From Desulfobacteraceae bacterium (lineage in GTDB: Bacteria > Desulfobacterota > DSM-4660 > Desulfatiglandales > Desulfatiglandaceae), in the NCBI GenBank assembly GCA_030612945.1, contig JAUWMY010000133.1, positions 1-6,816 of the forward strand: DNA of 6,816 bases, in the 5' to 3' direction. A model generated the notes under the pieces. It saw only the letters and a program-made list of their open reading frames with translations. It made no database searches and had not been told where the DNA came from. A program made the translations under genes and the position numbers. Shown one piece after another: positions 1-5,033 of this stretch. The stretch's first letter is position 1. Every line of letters begins with the position of its first letter.

Positions 1-1
1 C

Positions 2-952
2 CTGAAGGATCGGGCTCTGGAGGAATACCTGGCCACGGAGCCGGCCCGTCGCAGCGCGCAGATTCTGCTGGTGGCCGAGGTTGCCAGGGTGTACCTGACC
101 CTTGCCACGGATCGGGAAAACCTAAAACTGGCCCGGTCCACCCTTGAAACCCAGCAGGCCGCCTACAGTTTAATTCTGAGGCGTTATGAACTTGGAATCG
201 CGAGCGAACTGGATCTGCGTCGAGTGCAAACCCAGGTGGATAGAGCCCGGAGAGATGTCCCCCGCTTTACGCAACTGGCGGCGCAGGATCAAAACGCCCT
301 GAACCTTCTGGCCGGCTCTCCGGTGCCGGAAGATCTCCTGCCGGCGGACCTGAGAAGCGTTACCCCTCTCAAAGAGATTTTTCCGGGCCTGTCCTCCGAG
401 GCGCTTTTGAACCGGCCTGATATTGTGGCGGCGGAACATCGGCTCAAGGGGGCCTACGCCTTTATCGGCGCGGCCCGGGCCGCCTTCTTCCCCCGCATTT
501 CACTGACGACCGCGGTGGGAACCGCAAGCGGCGAGCTGTCAGGTCTGTTTAACTCCGGCTCGGGCACCTGGAACTTTGCGCCGCAGATAATTCTGCCGAT
601 TTTTGACGCCCGCACCTGGGCCGCACTGCGGGTCACCAAAGCTGATCGGGAAATCATCCTGACCCAGTATGAGAAGGCAATCCAGACGGCCTTCAGGGAA
701 GTGGCCGATGCCCTTGCCGTACGGGGCACAATAGACCAGCAGGTAGCGGCGCAACAATCTCTGGTCAATGCGGTTAAAGAAACATATCGCCTCTCAAATA
801 AACGCTATACACACGGGATCGACAGCTACCTGGGTGGCCTTGATTCGCAGCAATCCCTCTATGCGGCGCAGCGGGTGCTTATCGCACTCCACTTGGTCAG
901 ACTTGCCAACCAGGTGAGTCTTTACGCGGTATTGGGCGGAGGGACTGAATAA
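2..952 (+). CDS. NodT/OprM-family outer-membrane efflux protein, C-terminal part (5' end outside window)
   Basis: Outer-membrane channel of a tripartite RND-type efflux pump; it would exit substrates delivered by an inner-membrane pump and a periplasmic adaptor. The frame is open from base 2, so 316 residues are visible and roughly 150-170 N-terminal residues, including the signal peptide and lipobox, lie upstream. The GTG at 71 encodes an internal Val, not a start. Family hallmarks are readable: the coiled-coil stretch YELGIASELDLRRVQTQVD, the LLNRPDIVAAEHRLKGA segment, IGAARAAFFPRISL, LFNSGSGTWNFAP, LPIFDA, and the second-repeat motifs QYEKAIQTAFREVADALA and SLYAAQRVLIALHLVRLANQ ending in YAVLGGG. 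This matches the typical OprM/AdeK/TtgC C-terminus through its natural end, so the 3' end is intact. The pump and adaptor genes probably lie upstream. Family assignment is firm; substrate is unknown. Confidence 0.95.
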   Translation: MKDRALEEYLATEPARRSAQILLVAEVARVYLTLATDRENLKLARSTLETQQAAYSLILRRYELGIASELDLRRVQTQVDRARRDVPRFTQLAAQDQNALNLLAGSPVPEDLLPADLRSVTPLKEIFPGLSSEALLNRPDIVAAEHRLKGAYAFIGAARAAFFPRISLTTAVGTASGELSGLFNSGSGTWNFAPQIILPIFDARTWAALRVTKADREIILTQYEKAIQTAFREVADALAVRGTIDQQVAAQQSLVNAVKETYRLSNKRYTHGIDSYLGGLDSQQSLYAAQRVLIALHLVRLANQVSLYAVLGGGTE

Positions 953-1013
953 ATCATGCCACACCAAGGCGGATCATAGCAGGAGGCTTGGAAGGCCGGC
1001 CAAGAATTCCGCC

Positions 1014-1136
1014 ATGATCGTAATGGCTGAAGAGAAAAAGGCGATTCTGCTGATGGAAAAAATTAGAGCGCTACAGGAAAGAATGGTGGGCGTGGGATTA
1101 AAGGCATTCTGCCTGGCCGTGGATAAATGCGCTTGA
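1014..1136 (+). CDS. Possible 40-aa hypothetical ORF
   Basis: ATG at 1014 opens a 40-codon frame ending at TGA 1134-1136. The peptide is lysine- and glutamate-rich in its first half (MAEEKKAILLMEKIRALQER) and could form one amphipathic helix; the rest contains two cysteines. The only strong Shine-Dalgarno-like sequence, AGGAGG at 981-986, is 27 bp away, too far to serve this ATG. I do not recognise the sequence. It may be chance or the remnant of a larger gene. Confidence 0.2.
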   Translation: MIVMAEEKKAILLMEKIRALQERMVGVGLKAFCLAVDKCA

Positions 1137-1257
1137 ACCTGAGCATTCTTAAAAATAACTTTCATTTTGATGAGGGACGAGGATTTTTTCAGGATTGATA
1201 AGAGAGCCTTCAAGGTCTCTAGCTGGCCCTAGGAGAAGGTAATTTAGATAAGTAAGT

Positions 1258-1262
1258 AGGAG
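1258..1262 (+). promoter_or_regulatory. Ribosome binding site of crotonase-like gene
   Basis: AGGAG lies 10 nt before the ATG at 1273 and supports that start codon. Confidence 0.6.
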
Positions 1263-1272
1263 TAGACACAAG

Positions 1273-2070
1273 ATGGAAAAAGAGCAAAGCCTTGATCGGG
1301 ACTACGAGGTCTTTTCCTCAAAAAGGTTTGAAGATATCATCATATTCCGTTTCAAAGAAAACCTGCTCTATCGTACAACTGAATTGGGTGCCAAGGCAAC
1401 GGTGCTAAATTATCTCTCCCGCGTTTCAGAAAGCGATTCGATCAAGGTTGTGGTGATTATGGGCTCTCCACAGGAGACGGGACTTAGAGAATATGTTCAA
1501 TTCTACCGTCAAGTATTGGAGTTGGGATTTGATCAAAGCGCGCTCCAGAGAATGTACAATACCATTGATCAGTTCATTTTGAAAATTCTCGACTTGAATA
1601 AGATCGTTATCCATGCAGACAGCAGAAGGGTTATATCGCTGTTTTTGAATGTGAGCCTTGCCTGCGATTACAGGATAGTCACAGACAACACTGTTTTTCA
1701 AAAGCTTCATCTCAAGCTGGGGTTAGTGCCAAAAGGAGGCTGCACCTTCTTTCTCTCCAAGATGTTGGGTATGAGCAAGGCAGCAGGGATACTTCTGTCC
1801 AGCAAAGATATTACTGCACAGGAGGCCATGAGACTTGGTATGGTGGACAAGGTCGTCCCGTTAGACAAAATTGAAGAAACCGCATTAAAGGTAGCACAGT
1901 ACTTTACACAAAAACCCGCCCGCTCTTTGACTGGAGTGAAGAGACTCCTCAATTATCCTATGGATGATTTAAGGAATTATCTGGAATTTGAGAATGAGGA
2001 GCTTTTTAAGATTGTGGCGTCCTCTGAATTTAAGGAGAAGTTAGCGGAATACAGGGAGGACCGTCTTTGA
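1273..2070 (+). CDS. Crotonase-superfamily (enoyl-CoA hydratase/isomerase-like) protein with altered active site
   Basis: A 265-residue protein of normal single-domain crotonase length. The fold signature is clear: a hydrophobic beta strand plus glycine at 58-64 (KVVVIMG), the LACDYRIVTDNTVF stretch at 129-142, KLGLVPKGGCTFFLSKMLG at 148-166, LLSSKDITAQEAMRLGMVDKVV at 174-195, and a C-terminal helical part. However, residues that define hydratases are replaced. Anchoring on the CD at 131-132, the GGG oxyanion-hole loop reads Ser122-Leu123-Phe124, and the two catalytic glutamates of rat mitochondrial hydratase (Glu144, Glu164) align with Asn126 and His146. The usual AGAD loop is also absent, reading SPQETGLRE at 65-73. 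It is therefore crotonase-like in fold, but 2-enoyl-CoA hydration is doubtful; another acyl-CoA reaction or a non-catalytic role is possible. No other fatty-acid or CoA genes flank it. Fold assignment is confident; function is unknown. Confidence 0.85.
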   Translation: MEKEQSLDRDYEVFSSKRFEDIIIFRFKENLLYRTTELGAKATVLNYLSRVSESDSIKVVVIMGSPQETGLREYVQFYRQVLELGFDQSALQRMYNTIDQFILKILDLNKIVIHADSRRVISLFLNVSLACDYRIVTDNTVFQKLHLKLGLVPKGGCTFFLSKMLGMSKAAGILLSSKDITAQEAMRLGMVDKVVPLDKIEETALKVAQYFTQKPARSLTGVKRLLNYPMDDLRNYLEFENEELFKIVASSEFKEKLAEYREDRL

Positions 2071-2124
2071 GGGGAGCAACGAGGCGCTGACGTAAGGCAT
2101 ACTATCTACCGACCGCAGGAAGGT

Positions 2125-2232
2125 ATGGAGGCTTTTTTCAAGAAGGAAATCCGTGAAGCAAGACTATTAGACCCAACTTCGGGCTTCCAGGAAAAAGCGA
2201 TCCTGGGCCAAGTCCTCAAAACGCAGAGGTAG
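2125..2232 (+). pseudogene. Possible truncated gene start (35 codons)
   Basis: ATG at 2125 follows a purine-rich AGGA (2117-2120) and opens 35 codons to TAG at 2230-2232. The peptide has a protein-like segment, KKEIREARLLDPTSGFQEKA, which resembles the N-terminus of a family of HIT/GalT-like uridylyltransferase-type proteins as I remember them; that resemblance is unverified. The frame ends just before a dispersed repeat begins at 2239, as expected if the rest of the gene was lost there. The same frame is open back to the TGA of the preceding gene, so an in-frame extension is an alternative reading. Low confidence. Confidence 0.25.
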
Positions 2233-2238
2233 TTTAAT

Positions 2239-2327
2239 AGTAAGTTCTCAAAAAGTCCGGGCTATATCAGAAAAATCCCCCTCAATCCCCCTTTGCAAAA
2301 GGGGGAAGCAGTCGGAATGCCCGAACT
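2239..2327. repeat. Palindromic dispersed repeat, intact copy A
   Basis: This 89-bp unit recurs at 3211-3431, where it is split. It has imperfect 9-bp outer inverted repeats, AGTCCGGGC (2254-2262) and GCCCGAACT (2319-2327). It also has an inner 9-bp perfect stem, TCCCCCTTT (2286-2294) and AAAGGGGGA (2298-2306), around a GCA loop. Identity to the other copy is 78 of 89 positions without gaps. It resembles a small non-autonomous palindromic element (MITE- or REP-like) and contains no coding sequence. The inner stem could form in RNA from either strand, but no T-run follows directly, so a terminator role is unproven. Confidence 0.8.
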
Positions 2328-2449
2328 GTTGCTCTTATTTAGTTACGTTTAATAATCCAAACCCCCTAAAATCCCACTAATTTTCAACCCATAATCTCAT
2401 GCATTTTTTAAATCATGTTCATCCATGCCTGTCGAAGCGGAGCGTAGAT

Positions 2450-2479
2450 CCCGCTGGCGGGGCCCCGCGGAACGCGGGG
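2450..2479. terminator. GC-rich nested palindromes after the Rieske gene (possible terminator)
   Basis: About 9 bp beyond the Rieske stop codon there is a hairpin with 7-bp arms, CCCCGCG (2463-2469) and CGCGGGG (2473-2479), around a GAA loop. It overlaps a perfect 12-bp palindrome GCGGGGCCCCGC (2457-2468) and abuts CCCGCTGGCGGG (2450-2461). The position suits a transcript end for the minus-strand gene, but there is no T-run, so it may instead be a repeat element or a 3'-end stabilising structure. Confidence 0.35.
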
Positions 2480-2487
2480 TTATCCTG

Positions 2488-3012
2488 TCAAACTTTCTTT
2501 TCCGGATATACAACTTGTTCTGCGCGAAACTCGCTGCGCTTGATCAGTTTTCCGGTATTCACCTTAACGATATTGTTCTCAATAAAAACCTGATATATAT
2601 CCAGAGCCCGAGGCGCAGGGGGATTGATGACATCCCCGGTAATATCAAAGGCCGACGCATGACAGGGGCATTCAAACTTCTTGTCTTTTTCAATCCAGGG
2701 AACCGTGCACCCGAGATGGGTACACTTACGTGACAACGCCAGAAACCCTCCTTCTTCTAACCGGGAGAGGTAAAAGCGGCCTCTTATGAAGGCCGTGACC
2801 GAGCCTGGAGTAAAACTGTCCACGGGCCCGGCCGTGATGATGGCCTCCGAATTTGTTTCACTCAACCTGGGCCTGCGTGGTCTGAGGAAAGCGATCACTA
2901 TCCCGGCGATTTCAATCAGGGCAACAAAGCCGAGGCCGATCCAGAGTTTTGTCAGGAACGATCTTCTGGATGGTTCAACTTCAGTGGTTTTTGCTTTATC
3001 TTGCTTGGACAT
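2488..3012 (-). CDS. Rieske [2Fe-2S] subunit of a cytochrome bc-type complex (QcrA/PetC-like)
   Basis: Carries electrons from quinol at the Qo site of cytochrome b to a downstream acceptor, on the periplasmic face of the inner membrane. The 174-residue protein has a Tat-type N-terminus, SRRSFL at 15-20, followed by one membrane helix (about 22-43) that stays as an anchor. The cluster-binding boxes are intact: CTHLGC at 97-102 and CPCHAS at 115-120. Cys97, His99, Cys115 and His118 are the expected ligands, and Cys102 and Cys117 the expected disulfide. An NPPAPRALD stretch (130-138) gives the usual proline loop. The ATG at 3012 is preferred over the TTG two codons upstream, because the weak ribosome binding site then sits 9 nt away rather than 3. 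The gene lies downstream of cytochrome b, separated by 620 bp of repeats; in many bacteria the Rieske gene comes first and adjoins cytochrome b. Confidence 0.95.
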   Translation of the reverse strand: MSKQDKAKTTEVEPSRRSFLTKLWIGLGFVALIEIAGIVIAFLRPRRPRLSETNSEAIITAGPVDSFTPGSVTAFIRGRFYLSRLEEGGFLALSRKCTHLGCTVPWIEKDKKFECPCHASAFDITGDVINPPAPRALDIYQVFIENNIVKVNTGKLIKRSEFRAEQVVYPEKKV

Positions 3013-3022
3013 AATCAACTAC

Positions 3023-3039
3023 CACCCCTAAAAGGGGTG
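3023..3039 (-). promoter_or_regulatory. 17-bp palindrome covering the Rieske ribosome binding site
   Basis: A perfect inverted repeat with 7-bp arms: CACCCCT (3023-3029), AAA spacer, AGGGGTG (3033-3039). In the minus-strand transcript the arm nearest the gene is AGGGGUG, the only Shine-Dalgarno-like sequence before the ATG at 3012. Folding of the hairpin would therefore hide it. It may instead be a DNA operator; the sequence cannot decide between these. Confidence 0.6.
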
Positions 3040-3049
3040 ACTTGAATGG

Positions 3050-3066
3050 TGACCCTAAAAGGGTCA
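3050..3066 (-). promoter_or_regulatory. Second 17-bp palindrome upstream of the Rieske gene
   Basis: A perfect inverted repeat TGACCCT (3050-3056), AAA, AGGGTCA (3060-3066). It has the same 7-3-7 design and the same CCCTAAAAGGG core as the palindrome at 3023-3039; the centres are 27 bp apart. The shared design suggests paired sites for one dimeric regulator or a tandem RNA hairpin pair in the leader. Confidence 0.6.
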
Positions 3067-3076
3067 AAATATGTAA

Positions 3077-3105
3077 ATAAAATGAATTCGAATGACAAAG
3101 GTCAA
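3077..3105 (-). promoter_or_regulatory. Candidate promoter for the Rieske gene
   Basis: On the minus strand, TTGACC (3105-3100) and TTTTAT (3082-3077) are separated by 17 bp. These are 5/6 and 4/6 matches to sigma-70 boxes. Transcription would begin near 3070, so the leader would contain both palindromes. The -35 box is itself part of a heptamer array, which makes chance matches likely. Confidence 0.3.
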
Positions 3106-3145
3106 AGCCTAAATTTCAAATGAATGTCAAATGACAAATGCTAAA
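3093..3145 (+). repeat. Degenerate heptamer array 1
   Basis: Seven 7-bp units sharing the pattern NNNNAAA and mostly TGNCAAA. Four units run from 3093 to 3120 (TGACAAA, then GGTCAAA, then two variants). A 4-bp TGAA interruption follows, then three units at 3125, 3132 and 3139 (TGTCAAA, TGACAAA, TGCTAAA). The phase is kept exactly within each block. It resembles the short tandemly repeated heptamers known from filamentous cyanobacteria, though the unit sequence differs. Confidence 0.7.
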
Positions 3146-3210
3146 AGATATATGTCCACCAATTAATTTAAACGCAGCCCACACTAATGGAGATGCACAA
3201 TGAGGAAAAG

Positions 3211-3431
3211 AGTAAATTCTCAATAAGGTCAGGCTGTATTAGAAAAATCCCCCCTGGCCCAGACCTGGTCTTGATAGGTTGCTAGAGCGGCTGATCGAAC
3301 ATAACTGACTCATTAGATTTCTACATATCGCTAACAAGGCGCGCCTCCCGATCCCGGCCCGGCCTCGGGACGGGGAGGGCAGGCCTCAATCCCCCTTTCC
3401 AAAAGGGGGAAGCAGCCCGAATGCCCGGACT
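3211..3431. repeat. Palindromic dispersed repeat, copy B, split by an insertion
   Basis: The left arm 3211-3253 matches 36 of 43 bases of copy A (2239-2281). The right arm 3386-3431 matches 42 of 46 bases (2282-2327). Both alignments are ungapped, and the two halves join exactly in copy A. The inner hairpin TCCCCCTTT (3390-3398) with AAAGGGGGA (3402-3410) and the right outer arm GCCCGGACT (3423-3431) are preserved. The left outer arm has decayed. Confidence 0.8.
3254..3385. mobile_element. 132-bp insert inside palindromic repeat copy B
   Basis: This stretch has no counterpart in copy A and sits between the C-run and TCAAT of the repeat. It has no coding frame and no clear terminal inverted repeats. 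Any target duplication is at most one or two C residues and cannot be told from the C-run. Its right end carries a strong imperfect hairpin with 13-bp arms, CCTCCCGATCCCG (3344-3356) and CGGGACGGGGAGG (3366-3378), 11 of 13 positions complementary. It could be a second palindromic element, or sequence captured during repair. Confidence 0.5.
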
Positions 3432-3466
3432 TATTGATATGTTGCGAAAAAGATAAATGTAACTCA

Positions 3467-3508
3467 GGTTCATAGTTCCATGGTTCACGGTTCAAGGCTA
3501 ACTGATGA
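3467..3508 (+). repeat. Degenerate heptamer array 3 (GGTTCAN type)
   Basis: Consecutive 7-bp units: GGTTCAT (3467), AGTTCCA (3474), TGGTTCA (3481), CGGTTCA (3488), then decayed units to 3508. The GTTCA core shifts by one base between the first and later units. It is a different heptamer family from the neighbouring CAAA/TTTG arrays. Confidence 0.5.
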
Positions 3509-3520
3509 AAACAGCACGGG

Positions 3521-3580
3521 TTTGACATTGGGGTTTTGGATTTGATTTGACATTTGGATTTTGTCATTTGAACTTTATTC
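3521..3580 (-). repeat. Degenerate heptamer array 2, inverted relative to array 1
   Basis: Plus-strand units TTTGACA (3521), TTGGGGT (3528), TTTGGAT (3535), a 4-bp TTGA interruption, then TTTGACA (3546), TTTGGAT (3553), TTTGTCA (3560), TTTGAAC (3567) and a decayed unit to 3580. Read on the minus strand the units are TGTCAAA, ATCCAAA and TGACAAA, the same family as array 1, and again one 4-bp break divides the array. Confidence 0.7.
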
Positions 3581-3638
3581 CATAGGGCATCATAAATCAC
3601 TATTTAACAAGCATAACAGCGCTGGGATTAATAAACTA

Positions 3639-5033
3639 TTAGATATACAACGCCATCCCTTGCCCCCTGAACCAGACACCGGTGATAGTCAGAATAATGA
3701 ACGCTACCAGCAGGAAAACAAATATCGCCTGAATGGCCTCGTTATTTGTGGCCGCATATTTTTTCTTCAGCAGCAGATAAAAGCCTGCAACTACCACTGC
3801 CAAAACAGTAACCGGCAGCAGACCATTGCTTATTACGGCCGGGAGGCCCGGCAGCCAGGCAGTAAAATCAACGAAAAACTCGTCTGCGATAATCCCGATG
3901 GGCGTTGCGATAGCAGCGGAAATGGCAGAAAACATCGCCATCCTGCGCCCCTTTTGAGAAACAAACCACACCCCGGATGGATTCATGTCATATTTCATAT
4001 AGGGCAAAAAAAACAATGACCCGGCAATGAAAACAGGCAAAACAAAAGCCGCAAACAGCGGATGGAAATGTAGCAACATCTCCTGAATACCCATAAAGTA
4101 CCAGGGCGCTTTGGTGGGGTTAGGGCTCAGGCCCGGATTTGCTTTATCTCCAAGTGGCGCATTAAAAAAAACAGAAAAAACCAGAATGAATGCAATCAAA
4201 CTCAAAGCAACAACCAGTTCCCGCAGGATCAGGTTCGGAATGGCCGGCACCGTTTTGCTTTTTATTTCATGGTTCTCGCCGGGGGATCGCGGAACAACCA
4301 CTCCGCCGGCCTTGCGAACACGCCAAAAATGAAATGGCATGAGAATAAGGAGAAGGGCCGGAATGACTGCCGTATGAATCGCAAAAAAATTGGTCAGTGT
4401 TGCCGGTCCCATCTCGCTGCCGCCCTGGATCAATTTTTTCAGCCACTCGCCAACCCATGGCATATATTCGAGTATACCCATGCTGATGGTGATGGCCCAG
4501 AATGCCAGTTGATCCCAGGGCAACAGGTACCCTGTGAAATTTGAAATAAGGACTGCCAAAAACAAACACAAACCTATGATCCAGTTGAACTGGCGCGGCG
4601 GGTGAAAAGCGCCGGAGAAAAATGCCCTCAGGAAATGGAGAAAAACAATGACCAGAAGAATGTTTCCGCTCCAATGATGGACATTTCGGATAAGTTGACC
4701 AAAAAAGACATCATTTTGAAGATGGAGGACGGACGCATAGGCCCTGTCGGGTAATGGCTGGTAAACAAATTTCAAAAGCACACCGGTGCCGAATAACATC
4801 AGCACCAGCATGACTGCCATTCCGCCGAGACCCCACGTCAGGGTGAACCTGAGGGTTCGTTCCGGAACGGTGCGTGGCCGGAAGTGCAAGATCAGGGTAC
4901 GGAAGAAACCTCGATATTTCTCCCGATCAGTTTTTGTATTAAACGAACCAGGAAATATGGAATACCGGATGCTTTGAAGAAAGCTGAGTTGATCTGGGGC
5001 CAAATTCTGCTGCTGCAGTTTTCGGTCGGGCAC
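3639..5033 (-). CDS. Cytochrome b, b6-type core fused to subunit-IV-like helices (QcrB/PetB-D-like)
   Basis: Membrane core of a quinol-oxidising bc-type complex, 464 residues with about nine membrane helices. The heme b ligands are His119 and His133 in helix B (NVHHWSGN...FLHFLR) and His220 and His235 in helix D. The 15-residue step between the latter pair is the b6 type, not the 14 of mitochondrial cytochrome b. TGYLLPWDQLAFWA at 167-180 is the conserved helix C/cd segment. Residues from about 265 match subunit IV, but the Qo motif reads APWY at 309-312 in place of PEWY. The position of the heme-c-binding Cys35 of cytochrome b6 appears to be Gly68. Three extra C-terminal helices (about 366-384, 402-423, 434-454) extend the protein. 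It starts at GTG (5033-5031), overlapping the lipoprotein stop by one base (TAGTG). The start lacks an obvious ribosome binding site, which fits translational coupling. Confidence 0.93.
   Translation of the reverse strand: MPDRKLQQQNLAPDQLSFLQSIRYSIFPGSFNTKTDREKYRGFFRTLILHFRPRTVPERTLRFTLTWGLGGMAVMLVLMLFGTGVLLKFVYQPLPDRAYASVLHLQNDVFFGQLIRNVHHWSGNILLVIVFLHFLRAFFSGAFHPPRQFNWIIGLCLFLAVLISNFTGYLLPWDQLAFWAITISMGILEYMPWVGEWLKKLIQGGSEMGPATLTNFFAIHTAVIPALLLILMPFHFWRVRKAGGVVVPRSPGENHEIKSKTVPAIPNLILRELVVALSLIAFILVFSVFFNAPLGDKANPGLSPNPTKAPWYFMGIQEMLLHFHPLFAAFVLPVFIAGSLFFLPYMKYDMNPSGVWFVSQKGRRMAMFSAISAAIATPIGIIADEFFVDFTAWLPGLPAVISNGLLPVTVLAVVVAGFYLLLKKKYAATNNEAIQAIFVFLLVAFIILTITGVWFRGQGMALYI

Larger units (their letters stand above)
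953..1272. other. Intergenic spacer between efflux gene and crotonase-like gene
   Basis: About 320 bp with no convincing gene. It contains an imperfect inverted repeat around a GGCCGGCC palindrome (987-1004), a weak 40-codon ORF (described separately), and a short bulged hairpin with AGAGA and TCTCT arms at 1201-1220. No Rho-independent terminator with a clear T-run follows the efflux gene. I could not find a convincing sigma-70 promoter for the downstream gene. Confidence 0.6.
2071..2487. other. Convergent intergenic spacer
   Basis: This 417-bp stretch lies between the 3' ends of the plus-strand crotonase-like gene and the minus-strand Rieske gene. It holds a short in-frame open stretch that may be a gene remnant (2125-2232), an intact palindromic repeat (2239-2327), an AT-rich segment (about 2335-2430) in which I see nothing, and a GC-rich palindrome cluster (2450-2479). 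Confidence 0.7.
3013..3638. other. Repeat-filled spacer between cytochrome b and Rieske genes
   Basis: About 620 bp, AT-rich, with no credible gene on either strand. Contents from left to right: two 17-bp palindromes (3023-3066), a possible minus-strand promoter (3077-3105), a heptamer array (3093-3145), an interrupted palindromic repeat (3211-3431), and two further heptamer arrays (3467-3508 and 3521-3580). I see nothing in 3146-3210 or 3581-3638. Confidence 0.8.

Noticed and set aside
71..73. GTG as start of the efflux protein
   Set aside because: The frame is open to the left window edge and the residues before it fit the family, so this Val is internal.
994..1009. Adjacent FseI (GGCCGGCC) and EcoRI (GAATTC) sites as cloning-vector sequence
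   Set aside because: No vector sequence surrounds them and the region reads as normal intergenic DNA; chance is enough.
974..1213. 79-residue minus-strand ORF in the first spacer
   Set aside because: No recognisable family features were seen, and it overlaps the low-confidence plus-strand small ORF; probably chance.
2068..2070. TGA as selenocysteine or read-through codon extending the crotonase-like protein
   Set aside because: The protein already has full family length at the TGA, and no SECIS-like hairpin is apparent directly after it.
3016..3018. TTG start for the Rieske protein
   Set aside because: It lies only 3 nt from the ribosome binding site; the ATG two codons later has normal spacing.
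3093..3580. CRISPR-like repeats
   Set aside because: Units are 7 bp, contiguous and degenerate with no spacers, and there are no cas genes.
3561..4019. 152-residue plus-strand ORF
   Set aside because: It lies opposite the well-supported cytochrome b gene and its translation has no recognisable protein features; it is an antisense shadow.
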